A DNA stretch of 64,000 nt from Moesziomyces globuligerus. Lineage: Eukaryota > Basidiomycota > Ustilaginomycetes > Ustilaginales > Ustilaginaceae. The position numbers and the translations under genes are program-made. The stretch covers positions 1,116,001 through 1,180,000 of the forward strand of contig JARVLF010000015.1 in the NCBI GenBank assembly GCA_030849465.1, given 5' to 3'. Under the pieces are notes generated by a model, which had not been told where the DNA came from, did no database searches, and worked only from the letters and a program-made list of their open reading frames with translations. How positions within the stretch are numbered: position 1 is the first letter of the stretch; each line of letters opens with the position of its first letter. This document shows positions 31,657 to 42,288 of the stretch, one piece after another.

Positions 31657-32265
31657 ATGTCGCAATTCGTAGGCAACGTAAGTACCGCATGCTTGCAGCA
31701 CTCTGCATGATTCGGTGATGAATCCATGCTGACCTGTCCTCGCTCCTGCTCGATCCCGCAATGCTCTGCATGTCGCTTGCATCTTTCTCGTCACGACTCT
31801 CGATGGATCCGTTCCGATACACAGACATCACTGGCATTCGCGCGCACATGGCACGCTGTGAGTGCCAAGGACCGAGTGCTCGGACCGCTGGCCGTCAACA
31901 TCGCCAAGCTGCTCATGGGCAAGCACAAGCCGATCTACGACCAGTCCAAGGACCTGGGCGACTACGTTGTGGTCACGAATGCCAAGCAAGTCGTCTCGAC
32001 CGGTCGCAAGGCCGATCAGCGCGTGTACCGCCACCACACCATGTTCCCCGGCGGACTCAAGGAGATCACGTACAAGGAGATGATGGAGCGCAAGCCGGAC
32101 GAGATCATCCGCAAGGCCGTCAGCGGCATGCTCCCCAAGAACACCCTTCGCGACCGCAGACTCGAACGCCTGAAGATCTTCGATGGCGAGCAGCACCCGT
32201 ACGCGCAGAACATCATCCAGCGCTACGTCGAGACTCCGGCACCAACGCAGGCCCGCAAAGCATGA
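31657..32265 (+). CDS. Mitochondrial 54S ribosomal protein uL13m (2 exons)
   Basis: Predicted 153 aa from a 21-nt first exon (31657-31677, MSQFVGN) and exon 31825-32265; the intron is 147 nt, GTAAGT...ACAG. uL13 family features: ARTWHAVSAKDRVLGPLAV, LMGKHKPIYD, GDYVVVTNAKQV, KADQRVYRHHTMFPGG and AVSGMLPKNTLRDRRLERL. The short length and the GGLKEITYKEMMERKPDEII block match bacterial-type/mitochondrial L13 rather than cytosolic uL13 (about 200 aa). Part of the mitochondrial large subunit. The first exon is short but its phase and ATG fit well. Confidence 0.88.
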
Positions 32266-32773
32266 TCCGTTCCAACCCTCCGCCCCGAGACCCGAGTGCA
32301 GTGCGGACACGACGGTCGTTTCATAGCTGGCTTTGGCGCGGCTGTGGATGATCGCGTCCGCATGGCTTCGAGCTTCGAACATCGTATAGACCCCCTGCAT
32401 CCTTTCTTCGCCAGGACTCTGCGGCGCGTACGCAGGGTTCGTGTACTTGTATCGTCATCTCTGCCCATCCGTTAGGGAATCTCAAAATGTACCGCATCAC
32501 TCATCGTCGTGCCTTTACTCAAGCGTCTCTCTCGAGTAATCACCTTGCCGTGCGTGACTTGGGGGATGGTGCGCTTGTGTTGGCCGGAAAGGTGCGGTGG
32601 GGGGAAAATGCCGGATCTCGGCCTGTTGCGGAGTGGAGAATTTGAGGCGCTCAGCGCCAGTGTTGGATTCGCTGCAGGGTTGTCGGGTTGCAATTCTGAC
32701 ACTTTGCTTTGCAGACAACCGTGTTCGCCACCACCATCTCCACCGTTGCGGGTGCTGGGCAACAGTGCCAGGC
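32266..32773. other. Intergenic region
   Basis: 508 bp between two same-strand genes; no other feature seen. An upstream exon of the next gene cannot be excluded because a possible acceptor (GCTTTGCAG) lies at 32706-32714. Confidence 0.35.
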
Positions 32774-33139
32774 ATGCTTCGTCCTCTTGCACCGCGCACG
32801 TTCGTCTCGGTGCGCACATTTACCACCGCCCCGACCACGTCCATCTGGAACACCTGGAACCGTTTCTTCAAGTCCACACCCCCCACACCCGCAGCACCTA
32901 CACCGCCTCAACCGTTAGCATCAGCTTCAACCCCAGTACCGCCAACGCCGGTCCTGCCTGCCAAGACCGAGACCGAGACCGCGGCTCCAATCAAGGGCCG
33001 CATGCTCGACCGCGACCGCGAGCTCCTCGCCAAACTCCTCGACCGCGACGGCGGCTCCGCCGCCATCCCCATCGTCAACGGCAAGTACGCCGAGGGCCTC
33101 GGGCCCGAAACCAAAAAGAACATGTTCCGCCTCATCTAG
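32774..33139 (+). CDS. Small probable mitochondrial protein
   Basis: 121 aa from the ATG at 32774. The N-terminus (MLRPLAPRTFVSVRTFTTAP) is Arg/Ser/Thr-rich without acidic residues, as in mitochondrial presequences; a Pro/Thr-rich linker follows. The C-terminal 45 residues (from MLDRDRELLAKLL to KNMFRLI) look folded and are the likely conserved part. I do not recognise the family; a small mitoribosomal or respiratory-complex subunit is possible. Convergent with the large coiled-coil gene, 124 bp apart. Confidence 0.6.
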   Translation: MLRPLAPRTFVSVRTFTTAPTTSIWNTWNRFFKSTPPTPAAPTPPQPLASASTPVPPTPVLPAKTETETAAPIKGRMLDRDRELLAKLLDRDGGSAAIPIVNGKYAEGLGPETKKNMFRLI

Positions 33140-33263
33140 TCCCCTCCACCTCTTTGATACCTGCATCGCACAATGTACCACCACCCACAGGTCAACTCAG
33201 TCCCAATCACTCCTTTCGGCCTCAGGCAACGACGCGGCAAAGTCTAGGATTGCAGCGACACGT

Positions 33264-36200
33264 TCAAGATCTGCGCTGCACCGCACTTTGCGGTAGCTGT
33301 TCGGCGTACAGCGACACGAGTGGCGGCATAGGTGGACGGTGTCTGGAGCTGACCTTTACGGTCTGTGCCTGCCCAGGCCGCTGCACCTGTGCCTGGGCAT
33401 GCGCATGCATCATCTGGACCTGCTGAGCCTGCTGAGCCTGCTGAGCCTGCATGTACGCATGTGCATGCAGACTCGTCATGCTCATCGAGTGCCTCGGGTC
33501 CGGGACCAGGAACGCCGACTGGCTCGCTGCCATCATCGGGGACGCGATGGGCGACGCCATGGGGAGGTGCTGCATCGACGTCGCATGATGCAGCTCGCCG
33601 GCCGGCATCAACGACGTGCGCCTCTGTGAGATCTGGGGCGACGTCGGCAACGCCCCCATGCTCCTCTGGTGCGGGATCGCCATCGGCGGCGCCAACGAAG
33701 CCATGGAGCTCTGCCTATGCAGCTCCGCCAACGGCGAGGCTGTCGCCGACGCCCTCAGCCTCGGACTCGCCACGGGCGACACGGGCGACACGGGCGACAC
33801 GGGCGAAACCGCCTGCTCCGCCGTCGGCACCACCGAGCTCCTCGACCGCCGCTGCGTCTCGTGCTGGGAGTACAGTATCGACGGCGACCTTGGCGTGCCC
33901 GCCGACCCCTGCAGCTTGGCCAGCGCTGCATCCTGCTGCATCATCCTCGCATCTCCCGCCAGCACCGGCGAGCTCGGCGAGCTGCTCGGCATCTTGACGC
34001 CGGGTCTGTGCTGGCCCAGGAGCGGATTGCCCGCGCCATAGTTGGGCTCGGCGAGGAGCACCGACTGGCGCGTGAAGCCGCGTCGGTCGCGCGCCTCCTG
34101 GAGGATCTTGCGGTTCTTCTCCAGCCTCCTCGCCTCGGCCGCCGCCTTGCGCTCCTCGTACGCGCGCTCGGCCTCCATCCTCCGTGCCTCTTCCTCCCTC
34201 GACTTGCGCTCCTCCTCCTCGCGCTCGCGCTCCTGCTCCTTGAGCCGCAGCTGCGCCACCTCGCTCTCGAGCTGCTGGATGCGCTCCTTCTCGGCGGCTC
34301 GATGTGCGCGGAACATCTGCAGCTGCGCCAGCGGCACCTCTTCGTCGCTGCTGTCCTCGTCCCTCTCTGCCTCCTCGCTCGCCTCGGGGATCGAGACCGC
34401 ACTGCCGTTCGCATGCGCCATCCTGAGCGACGGCATGCCCTCCGAGGCCGAGCGCGCCGCATGCGACGATGGCGCCGCCCTCTGCGGCGACAGCAGCTGC
34501 TGCTCGCGCGGCGCCATCCACGGCGGCAGCCGCTTCGGCCTCCCCGAAGGCGAGGCGAGCGGCGACTCTCTCGGCGGCCGCGTCGAGGCGTGCCTGCTCG
34601 GGCCCTCCCACACGGCCGACTCGCTCACCGACTCGACGCGCGTGGCGCGCTTGGACTGCATGTCGCGCGGCCTGAACTTCTTGGTGGCGGGATACTTGAG
34701 CCGCCTCTCCTCGTGCACCGACGGCAGCCCGGCCAGCACGCGGATCCTGGGCGAGAACGACACCGCGTGGCTTCCCCACGCTGACCCGCGCCTTGCCGAC
34801 GTTCGAACCTCCTGGACAGTAAGTGCGAGCTGCGCGGTCGGGCCTACGAGCACCTCGCCCGGGGCGAACTCGTCGGCGGGCATCCAGACTGCGGTCCTTG
34901 CGACGAAGCTCGGGCGGTGCGCCCACGTAATGATGCCGTTCTTCTCGCCTTGCGCGTGCACCCTCTGTCCCGGCTCGAGCTGCACGATTCCGCTCAGCCG
35001 GCGGCTGGCAGCAAGCCCGTCGAGCGAGCCAAGGGAGGCGTCGTGGGGCGCGGCCATCGGCGGCTTGGCCAGCGCTTCGGGGCTCACCATCTGGCGTTGG
35101 CGAAGCGCCTTTCCGATCTGTTCGGCTGCGATGCTGGCGCTGCCGTAGCGGCGCTGGAACCACGAGATCTCGACCTCGTCCTGGATCCGCAGCCGGTCGC
35201 GGCGGAGCTTGCGCATCACCTCGGTGCGCGCGAGCGCCACGTGCAGGCTGCGCGAAAAGGCGTGCGTGCTCGAGTGCTCGCGCAGCTTGGACGCCGCGTT
35301 GACCGAGCGTGGAAACTTGAGGTCGTCGTTGGCGTACAGCGTCTCGCCCGCAGCAATCACTGGGACTTGCGCTCGCGCCTCTGCGTCTGCCGCCAAGGTG
35401 GCCGCCAGGTGCACGTGTACTTTGAGCAATGTACAATTATAGAGCGCCTTCTTAGCCGCACTGTCGAGCCCCGCGGGCCGCACCGCGATGCTGCCGGAGC
35501 TCTCGTCGGCTTCGTTGTTTGGCGATCGTGTCTGCGCCTTGGCGAAGGACGACGGGAAGCGGGCGGCCTCCGTTCTTTGTTTCGACGCCTCCGCCGCCTC
35601 GGGCATGGGTGTCGCAGGAGCTGCCACCTGATCGTCCTGCTCCTCGTCGTTGCCGTACTCATCTTCGGACTCGGACTCTTCGCCAAAGAGGCCCTTGCGG
35701 TACTTGCGGTGGACGACGACGTAGGCTGGCTTGGGCGTCTCGGTGGCAAAGTTGCGAGCAGCGTCCTGCGTCAGGATCACGCGCCCGTCCGACGTGCGGC
35801 GCGGTGGCGGCGGCGCGGGGAATGAGAGTGTAAAGCTCGAGGGGCTTGAGGTGCCTCCCGCGATCTGACCGAGCGAGCTGGATCGCGTCGGCAAAGGAGC
35901 AGCCCTTCCGCCACGGAACGAGGGCGTTTGCATCAAGGCCTCGCCGTCGCCGTCGCCAAAGTTGAGCACGGCGCGCAGGAAGTCCGAGTCGGCCTCTTCC
36001 TCGATGACAGCTGGGATCTCGCGTCGGCTGAGCTGGCCGCCAAACCCGACTGGGCTCGCTACCGCGCTCGGGAGGCTTGGCAGCGCGACCAAGCCGAGAT
36101 GCGAATGCGTGCTGCTCGAGCCGTGTCCCTGGCTGGAGCTGGAATCGAACGTGTTCTCTCGTCGCGTTTCATGGATGTTGCTGAACGCGCCCTGCTTGGA

Positions 36201-36815
36201 CTTGGGGCTGACACCGGCGAAGCTATCTGATGGTGCACGCAAGCTTTCGGTCTGAGCGAGGTTGGCGCTGGATGGAAGCCCGGCAAAGTTGGCGAAAAAG
36301 TCCTTTTGGCCGTTTGAGAGCCAGACGGGCTGGACCGGAGGCGGTGTGGTCGGGGTGAGCGGTGGCGAGTGGGCGCCCGTGCTGGACGATGAGGCCGACT
36401 GGGAGCGTGAGGTCAAGATGGGAGCGGCCTTGAGGTTGGAGCTGGAGCGGTTGAACAAGCGGCGGCCTAGTCCGCGGAGAGTGCCGACGCCGTTCTTGAC
36501 GGGAGCCGAGGCGTCCTTGGCGCCCTTGGAATCGGACCGCTTTCGTGATGCGGAGGGTCGGGCGTAGTCGGCATCGCTCGAGGCGCTGAGCTGGGTGGTG
36601 CGCGACGAGGTGGGGTCGAAGTAGCCGTGGTTGTGGCCGCGCGACGAGCCGCTGTGGCTCTGGCTGTTATGCATGCTGGCGCTGCCGGGGCCCTCGGCGT
36701 CGTAGCCGTCGTTGCTGCTCGAGGTGAAGGAAGCCACGCTACTGTTCTTGCGTCCGAAGGTGGTGGAGCCCACTCCGGACCGCGCCGGCGGTGGTCGCTG
36801 CGGCTGGAGAAACAT
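33264..36815 (-). CDS. Large Ser-rich coiled-coil protein, function unknown
   Basis: 1183 aa from the ATG at 36815; the frame stays open upstream to a GTG at 37157, so an upstream start or exon is possible. A long Ser-rich N-terminal half is followed by a more ordered block at about 450-680 (starting ALYNCTLLKVHVHLAATLAA, with IQDEVEISWFQRRYGSASIA later), then a charged coiled coil at about 838-912 (Glu/Arg heptads such as EEEERKSREEEARRMEAER). The C-terminus is low-complexity with SPV repeats, an AQQ repeat and Met/His-rich stretches. No family recognised. The ordered block resembles no enzyme I know; a scaffold at cortex or cytoskeleton is a guess. Confidence 0.75.
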   Translation of the reverse strand: MFLQPQRPPPARSGVGSTTFGRKNSSVASFTSSSNDGYDAEGPGSASMHNSQSHSGSSRGHNHGYFDPTSSRTTQLSASSDADYARPSASRKRSDSKGAKDASAPVKNGVGTLRGLGRRLFNRSSSNLKAAPILTSRSQSASSSSTGAHSPPLTPTTPPPVQPVWLSNGQKDFFANFAGLPSSANLAQTESLRAPSDSFAGVSPKSKQGAFSNIHETRRENTFDSSSSQGHGSSSTHSHLGLVALPSLPSAVASPVGFGGQLSRREIPAVIEEEADSDFLRAVLNFGDGDGEALMQTPSFRGGRAAPLPTRSSSLGQIAGGTSSPSSFTLSFPAPPPPRRTSDGRVILTQDAARNFATETPKPAYVVVHRKYRKGLFGEESESEDEYGNDEEQDDQVAAPATPMPEAAEASKQRTEAARFPSSFAKAQTRSPNNEADESSGSIAVRPAGLDSAAKKALYNCTLLKVHVHLAATLAADAEARAQVPVIAAGETLYANDDLKFPRSVNAASKLREHSSTHAFSRSLHVALARTEVMRKLRRDRLRIQDEVEISWFQRRYGSASIAAEQIGKALRQRQMVSPEALAKPPMAAPHDASLGSLDGLAASRRLSGIVQLEPGQRVHAQGEKNGIITWAHRPSFVARTAVWMPADEFAPGEVLVGPTAQLALTVQEVRTSARRGSAWGSHAVSFSPRIRVLAGLPSVHEERRLKYPATKKFRPRDMQSKRATRVESVSESAVWEGPSRHASTRPPRESPLASPSGRPKRLPPWMAPREQQLLSPQRAAPSSHAARSASEGMPSLRMAHANGSAVSIPEASEEAERDEDSSDEEVPLAQLQMFRAHRAAEKERIQQLESEVAQLRLKEQEREREEEERKSREEEARRMEAERAYEERKAAAEARRLEKNRKILQEARDRRGFTRQSVLLAEPNYGAGNPLLGQHRPGVKMPSSSPSSPVLAGDARMMQQDAALAKLQGSAGTPRSPSILYSQHETQRRSRSSVVPTAEQAVSPVSPVSPVSPVASPRLRASATASPLAELHRQSSMASLAPPMAIPHQRSMGALPTSPQISQRRTSLMPAGELHHATSMQHLPMASPIASPMMAASQSAFLVPDPRHSMSMTSLHAHAYMQAQQAQQAQQVQMMHAHAQAQVQRPGQAQTVKVSSRHRPPMPPLVSLYAEQLPQSAVQRRS

Positions 36816-39285
36816 TCTGCAAGTCTTCCAGGCGGAACTTGGTGGAGTCGGGCGATGTACTGGGGAGAGGAAACGATGTCGAAGAAGCCGCTTTGCGTCG
36901 CCGATGAGACTGCTGCGGTCTTGCGGATATGGGCGAGATGGAGCGTGCCCTGCTGATGAAGGTGATGAGTGCGGGCTGAGGAGATGAATTGAGTCCGGGC
37001 TGAATTGAGCGTGGTTGCTTGGACCGCCTGGTGGTGGGGCCGTGTCTGGAGACTTTCCGGGTTGCACTGCGTCGAGGCGAAGAGATGACCAAGACAGGCG
37101 TGTGCCACTCAATTCCCACCTCGTATGAAGGGCGGTGCTGGAGAGATGAAAGGACACGATCGCAAGAAGTTGGAAGACGTATGAAGGAGGGAACCTTAGT
37201 CAACCAGACGGCGAAGGGAAGGGGGGAGGCAGGATTAGGGACCAAAAGCAATGCAGACGCACGCTACAAGCTCGACTGCAAGGGCAGGAGGGGTGAAAGC
37301 CAGGGCCCAAGCCGGATGTGCTCGAGGGCGGTGGAGTTGGAGCGAGGATCGAGGCGAGCAATGATGCCATGTCAGGGCGTGGCGGGAACGACGAGCCGGA
37401 CAGCAATAGTTTTTGGGCCTGTCGGTCCGTCCATAGCCGCCTGATCTCCCAACGTGGGCAAGTCGAGACGGGCTCGATGTGCCGTGTCTACCATGGTGTG
37501 GCTCCGCAGCGCGATGCGAGAGGGCGCACGGGAGCGGCACAAACAGCGGATCTCACGGGAAGCAGCGGTACAGTACGCGCCAGCCACCTTGGAAGCCATG
37601 CAAGGCGAGGCAACGCAAGGCGAGGCAACGCAAGGCGAGGCGTTGAGCTGTCAGCGCTGGCTGGGCTGAAAACAGGCCAGGCGGGGCGACAAAATCTGCC
37701 AAAATCGGCGTCATCTAACCGTCTACTGCACAGTACAGTACAGCAGGTGATTACAGTACTGTCGACGCAGCTGAGGTGGCGGGATGGGCTGCGATCTGTG
37801 CCGACGCTCATGCTGCTCATGCTGCTCATGCTGCTCATGCGGCTGCATGCAGGACGAGCACGAGCTGGACCGACGGTCAGATGCACGCAAAAGCAACGTT
37901 GGATTGGCCAAATCCAGTGGCTGGCTGCCAAGCGAGCAAAAGGGGAGAGGAGCGGAATGCCAGACGGATGCATCGCTGGTCAGGGCAGCGGCCCAGGCAC
38001 TGGAGCAGCTGCTCACAGGCAGCTAGGACGACAGGGGCCCGAGTGGCCAAGCGAAGCATCTTGGCGAGCGTGTTGCGCAGCCGAGGATCTTCAACGTGCT
38101 TCTGCTCCTCCAGCCGCGCTCGATTCGACACTGGCGCAGCGCCCAAGCAGAGCGTGACAGTCGGGGCGACACGAACGCTGAGACAAATTGCGCAGTGCCC
38201 ATTCCTAGGGTCTCGCTTCTCAGATGGAAATTGCAGGTCAGATGAAATTCAGCTCACGGTGCTCTTGATCGAGCGTGCCTGCTGCGACGAGGCGAGCCTC
38301 TCGGCAGGCGTCGGCAGGGCTCCGAAAGCTGATATGGCTCGCGACACACGAGACGAGGCTCTCTACTCGCAACATGTTCGCCACTTGTCGCGAGCAAACG
38401 TTCGATCTGGAGCGAGGCGCACGTTTCGACGATCCACTCGCGATCATCACTTTTCACCGGCCCAAGCCACGATGGGGAGACCAAGAGCCAACATCGACGA
38501 GCGCCACCCGATTCGGCCCCGCTCAGCCGCACTACCGACCACGTTGACTCGCCTAGCCTCACGCCTAGCGGCGTTTGCTGCTGCACGTCGACTCGCCCAC
38601 TGCTGTGCTGCGGTCCTCTCGATGCCTTGGCCGTGCCTGCAGGGCCCGCTTGGATGGTCTTGAGGCTTGAGGCGTCCGTGCTAGACCGGCGAGCTTTCTT
38701 TCAGCGGGAAAGGGGTTCAAACGTACCAGTGGCGCAGCGGACAGGCGAGCGGATTCGATCGAAGGCGTCCATTCGTTCTTGCGAGCTAGCCAGCCGCCTA
38801 TCCTCGCATGGCGCCCCCACCGCAGCGCCATCCGATGACACGACCATGCAGGTGTCATGCAGACCTCTGCAGCAGACTTGCAACCGCGCATTCCACGTCG
38901 ATCTCCGCTTTCTTTTTTTTTTTCAACCAAAACGTCGGCGGAGCGCGCGCCCCCGCTCTCTCCTCTTTCAGGGTCCAGTGTTTCACAACTCAGATCGCCA
39001 AACCACGGTCGGAGCCCGATTCGGGCGGGCGAAAGTGATGACTCTGGTTGTCTCCGATCCTGCCGGCCCGCCATGCTCGTCCGGCATCTCGTGCTTCCCG
39101 CCCTCGATCGTCTCTCGGTCCAAGGGGCGCACCGTGGAGATGCGTGCGAACCGCTGCTCATCACCTCCATCCACTTCTCGTCTTCCTGAAGTTTCGCCGA
39201 CAGTCATGTGAAAAATAATACGCGATTTAAAGGGAAATCATTTCACCTAGATTCATTCAAAAAAGGCAAAAAGAAATCCAATTGT
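36816..39285. other. Gene-free stretch between coiled-coil gene and tRNA 3' half
   Basis: About 2.5 kb without a recognised gene. It has three 15-bp tandem units (GCAAGGCGAGGCAAC, 37600-37641) and a 9-bp tandem repeat (CTCATGCTG, 37807-37842). At the right end, on the minus strand just past the tRNA 3' half, lie T-runs (TTTCTTTTTG and TTTTTT, about 39256-39275) that would be the Pol III terminator of that tRNA. Confidence 0.45.
39256..39275 (-). terminator. Pol III terminator of the split tRNA-Ser
   Basis: On the minus strand two T-runs (five and six T) lie about 10-30 nt past the discriminator base of the tRNA 3' half, the usual place and form of an RNA polymerase III stop. Confidence 0.6.
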
Positions 39286-39330
39286 CGACACCCGTCGGAT
39301 TTGAACCGACGCAGGCAGAGCCTATAAGTT
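39286..39330 (-). tRNA. tRNA-Ser(CGA), 3' half (disrupted gene)
   Basis: On the minus strand: nucleotide 38 (39330), 3' anticodon stem ACTTA (39329-39325), a long variable arm AGGCTCTGCCT typical of class II tRNAs, T arm GTCGG-TTCAAAT-CCGAC (39310-39294; perfect B box GGTTCAAATCC), acceptor strand GGGTGTC (39293-39287) and discriminator G (39286), as in serine tRNAs. Its partner, the 5' half, lies 6 kb away at 45382-45418. ACTTA pairs with TAAGT there, and GGGTGTC pairs with GGCACTC (two G-U pairs). The halves were separated by insertion of the Crypton element into the intron. Confidence 0.88.
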
Positions 39331-39343
39331 AACCCGTCACAGT

Positions 39344-39349
39344 GGACGG
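39344..39349. repeat. Left 6-bp direct repeat (GGACGG) at the Crypton insertion
   Basis: GGACGG at 39344-39349 is repeated in the same orientation at 45373-45378. Joining the flanks with a single copy gives a tRNA gene with a normal 22-nt intron, so this is the target-site or recombination-core repeat. Confidence 0.8.
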
Positions 39350-39953
39350 TCGAATTGATATTCAATTGTTATTCGACGCGCTCGAATGGAGGTCCGGATC
39401 ATGGACCCCAGTGGAAAAAACTGGTGAGTTTGGTAACGTCGCGGTGGTGTTGGTTGTTAGACCTGATCGCGATGAACACTCTCCTTGATACATACATGCT
39501 CATGCTGACTGCTCGTGCTCGCGCTCATTGCGCTCATTGCAGCCACACTGCGCACTCCAAAGACCAAAGACCTACAAGCGATGTATGTATTACGAATGAA
39601 CTACATGAAAGAGAAGTCCAAAGCGCAAAGAAGGCATCCTTGCTCAGATGTGTTATGTGTATAACGTCAAGCTGCGCTCGCGCTCGCTCGACGTTCGTAG
39701 TGTTGTATATCATCATGCAAAGGATACCTTCCGCGCGCTAGAGACGGGCAGCCTGGGCGTAGGAAGACATTGTGGGACATGCGCACTGAGCGTCACAAGC
39801 CTCTGAACTCGTTGTGCTGCCCAGAAAAAAGTGTCGTGCGTGTCTTCATCGCCCAGAGTGTGTTCTCGAGCCAGCCTGTATGTTCTCGCACTTACCGCAT
39901 AGTCACCACAATGGACACAGTGTCTTCAAGTCGATCCGTCCTTTGCCCAACCG

Positions 39954-41992
39954 ATTCAGAATGGACGCGATGTGAGGGACCACAAGCTTGAATGGACGCG
40001 ATGTGAGGGACCACAAGCTTGAGCGTCTTCTCGTTCGAGTTGACTTGCTGTGAAGTGCTGGTCAGGAGGCGGTTGGCGAGATCGTTGAATGCCTTGGACT
40101 GGAAGACGACGTGCTTGAAGAGAAAGTGTTGAGGGAACTTCTGTCGAATGAAGACGGCATCCTGTATGGGGATGGGGCGAAGCTCCACCAGCAGCTCGAG
40201 GAAGCCAATTGCGGCCATGTTGCCGCTCTTGTTCTGCTCCGTTGCCTTGGCCTTTTCCTCGTTGAGCTTGACGGTGGCAAGGGGGAAGATCGCATCTAGC
40301 AGAGACTCGGGCACTGGCACGTTGAGAGCAGGCCAAAAGTCGTGTCCATCGTCTGAAAAGCTGACTATCGCCCGCAACCAAGCGAAGGCGTCAGGTGTGC
40401 TAGCGCTTGCTCAGAACGGATGGTGGACAGTAAGTCCGCACATCGTGATCATCATCGCAGCAGCAGCGCAAACCCAACGAGTCAGGCGGAGGTCCAACGA
40501 ATCAGGCGGAGGTGGAGGTCGCCTTGAACGGAAATGATGCTGTGATGCCAGTCGGAAGGCCTTGCCCTGCGCCTCGTATGAGATGGGATTGGCTGCGCTT
40601 TGGTTGATAGAAGGAAAAAGCTTGATGTCGTACCAGGTTTTGTTGGACGTGAAGTCCGGGAACTGCTCCTCGATGCTCTTGCTCTTGTTCGAAGGAAGTC
40701 GACGTTGTCCAGTGAGAGTATCGTGATCCTTAAGAAAAAGTCTTGTCGTGGCGTGTGTGTACTTACCAACCAAGAAGAGAAGAGAGCTGCAGGCGTCAAG
40801 AATGTTGGGTACCGAGTCCATATTGTCGTTTGTCGCTATCAAGGAAGAGTTGCTGGTTGCTATCGAGAACGAGGACCCTTGTGTGCAGACGAGCAAGCGC
40901 AAGCTCAGCAAGTAAGGGCTTTGCCCAGCGGGCGTGATGGCGTGATGGCAAGAACATCCTTCGCTGGCGGATGCTGTCGTGCTTGCACTCGAGTCCTTCG
41001 TTCGCCGGTTTGATGAGTTGGTCGGCATGCAAGATGCCGTCGAGCAGCGTGCCTTTTCCACAATCCACGTACGTTTCCTTGTGCTTCTTGGCTTGCTGCA
41101 GACGCAGTGTCTGCGTCAGGGTTGCAACCGGGCCACTGCGCGGATTGGGGTGATTGTTGATCCCCTGGTGGCACTGGGTCTTCCATAGATCGACGACTGC
41201 GGCAATGTAAAGGTTGATCGATGACAGGACAAGCCCATCCGCAGTGCCGAGACCATCCGCAGCGCAATCGTTCGCAGTGTCGTCCAGCCCATCTGCGTTT
41301 TCGACGCCCTCGAGGGCTAGATCAGTCGTCACACGCGAGCTTGATGCGATGGCAGGCGTGAGCGCGGAAGAAGACGCATTGCTGATGGTGGACGAAGGTG
41401 GTGGGGTCGGCAGACTTGGTTGGGAGGGAACAGGGATCGCGCTGGCCGGCGATAGCGCGGTGTCGGTGGATGGCGATGGCGTCGGTGGCGGTGTTGAGGA
41501 AGGGGGAAGCGACACAATGGGCAACGGAGTGCCACTCTTGCTGGACCGTGGTGGCTTTCGTTGGTGCTGGGAGTTTCTCTTCTTCACGACGCAGTCCTGA
41601 CCAAAAATTGGAAGAGATCGATCGCATGACCGTGTTTGCTCCGTGAGACAGTATGATGGCGCAGGTAGAGAGTGCATTGACAAGGTTGTTAGTCATGATC
41701 TCGCAAAGCATCTGGGTGCCACAAGTACTTACGGGTTGGGTGGAGTATCGTGCCACTCTTGCTTCATCCGATTGTAAGGCTTTCTTGTGTTGGTGGGACG
41801 TATCACATCGTGTTGATCTTGAACGAACTGGAGAGACCCGGCCAAGGAAGCGCCGGGTTGTCGTAAAGGAAGTCCGAAACTCTGCTGCGGCGCTCGATGA
41901 GCGGATGCGGATGCAGGAGCTGGTGTGGCCTCCGGCGCGTATGGAGTGCTTGCCACGCGCTTGCGCGGGTGGCTAGGGCGCTGGGCTGGCAT
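39954..41992 (-). pseudogene. Second Crypton recombinase copy, degenerate and mosaic
   Basis: Homologous to the intact recombinase gene, but broken. Blocks nearly identical to it: the 5' leader and exon-1 start (41992 to about 41755, MPAQRPSHPRKRVASTPYAP and on), the Pro/Ser linker and N-terminal core (about 41570-41010), KSKSIEEQFPDFTSN (about 40690-40560), and a C-terminal piece (about 40350-39960). Between them are stretches that differ greatly, with stops and frame changes. The Arg box is altered, and the HxxR and Tyr block plus the whole GCR1_C-like region are missing, so no active recombinase can be made. The end has an exact 31-bp tandem duplication (39960-40021). Confidence 0.82.
39960..40021. 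repeat. 31-bp exact tandem duplication
   Basis: Two identical 31-bp units (39960-39990 and 39991-40021, each starting AATGGACGCGATGTGAGGGA). The intact Crypton copy has the unit once (about 43006-43036), so this is a local duplication at the end of homology of the broken copy. Confidence 0.9.
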
Positions 41993-42288
41993 GGAAGTTG
42001 TTGTTCGATGGCTAGACGCGTTGGAAAGGGTGAGATTGGCGGTGGTGCAATGGGTGATGATGGTAGTGTGGAGGATGAGACCAATGGCACTTCGAAAACG
42101 TCCCTTTGTAACTCAGCCACGCGCACGGACGCGTATGCGCCTCTGTATACACCTTCAACAGGTAAGACAAGACCGTTCACCATCGTCGTCATGATCAACA
42201 ATACAGGCAGTACAGCAACACAGACAATGCTTCATTGGAACGCGTGGCATTCAGAGTGTGATGTAACCGTAATGAATTGCTAGAAGTC

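Noticed and set aside
33715..35436. 573-codon alternative frame within the coiled-coil gene
   Set aside because: Same-strand shadow in another phase; starts at a non-ATG codon and is Gly/Arg/Ala-rich without a domain.
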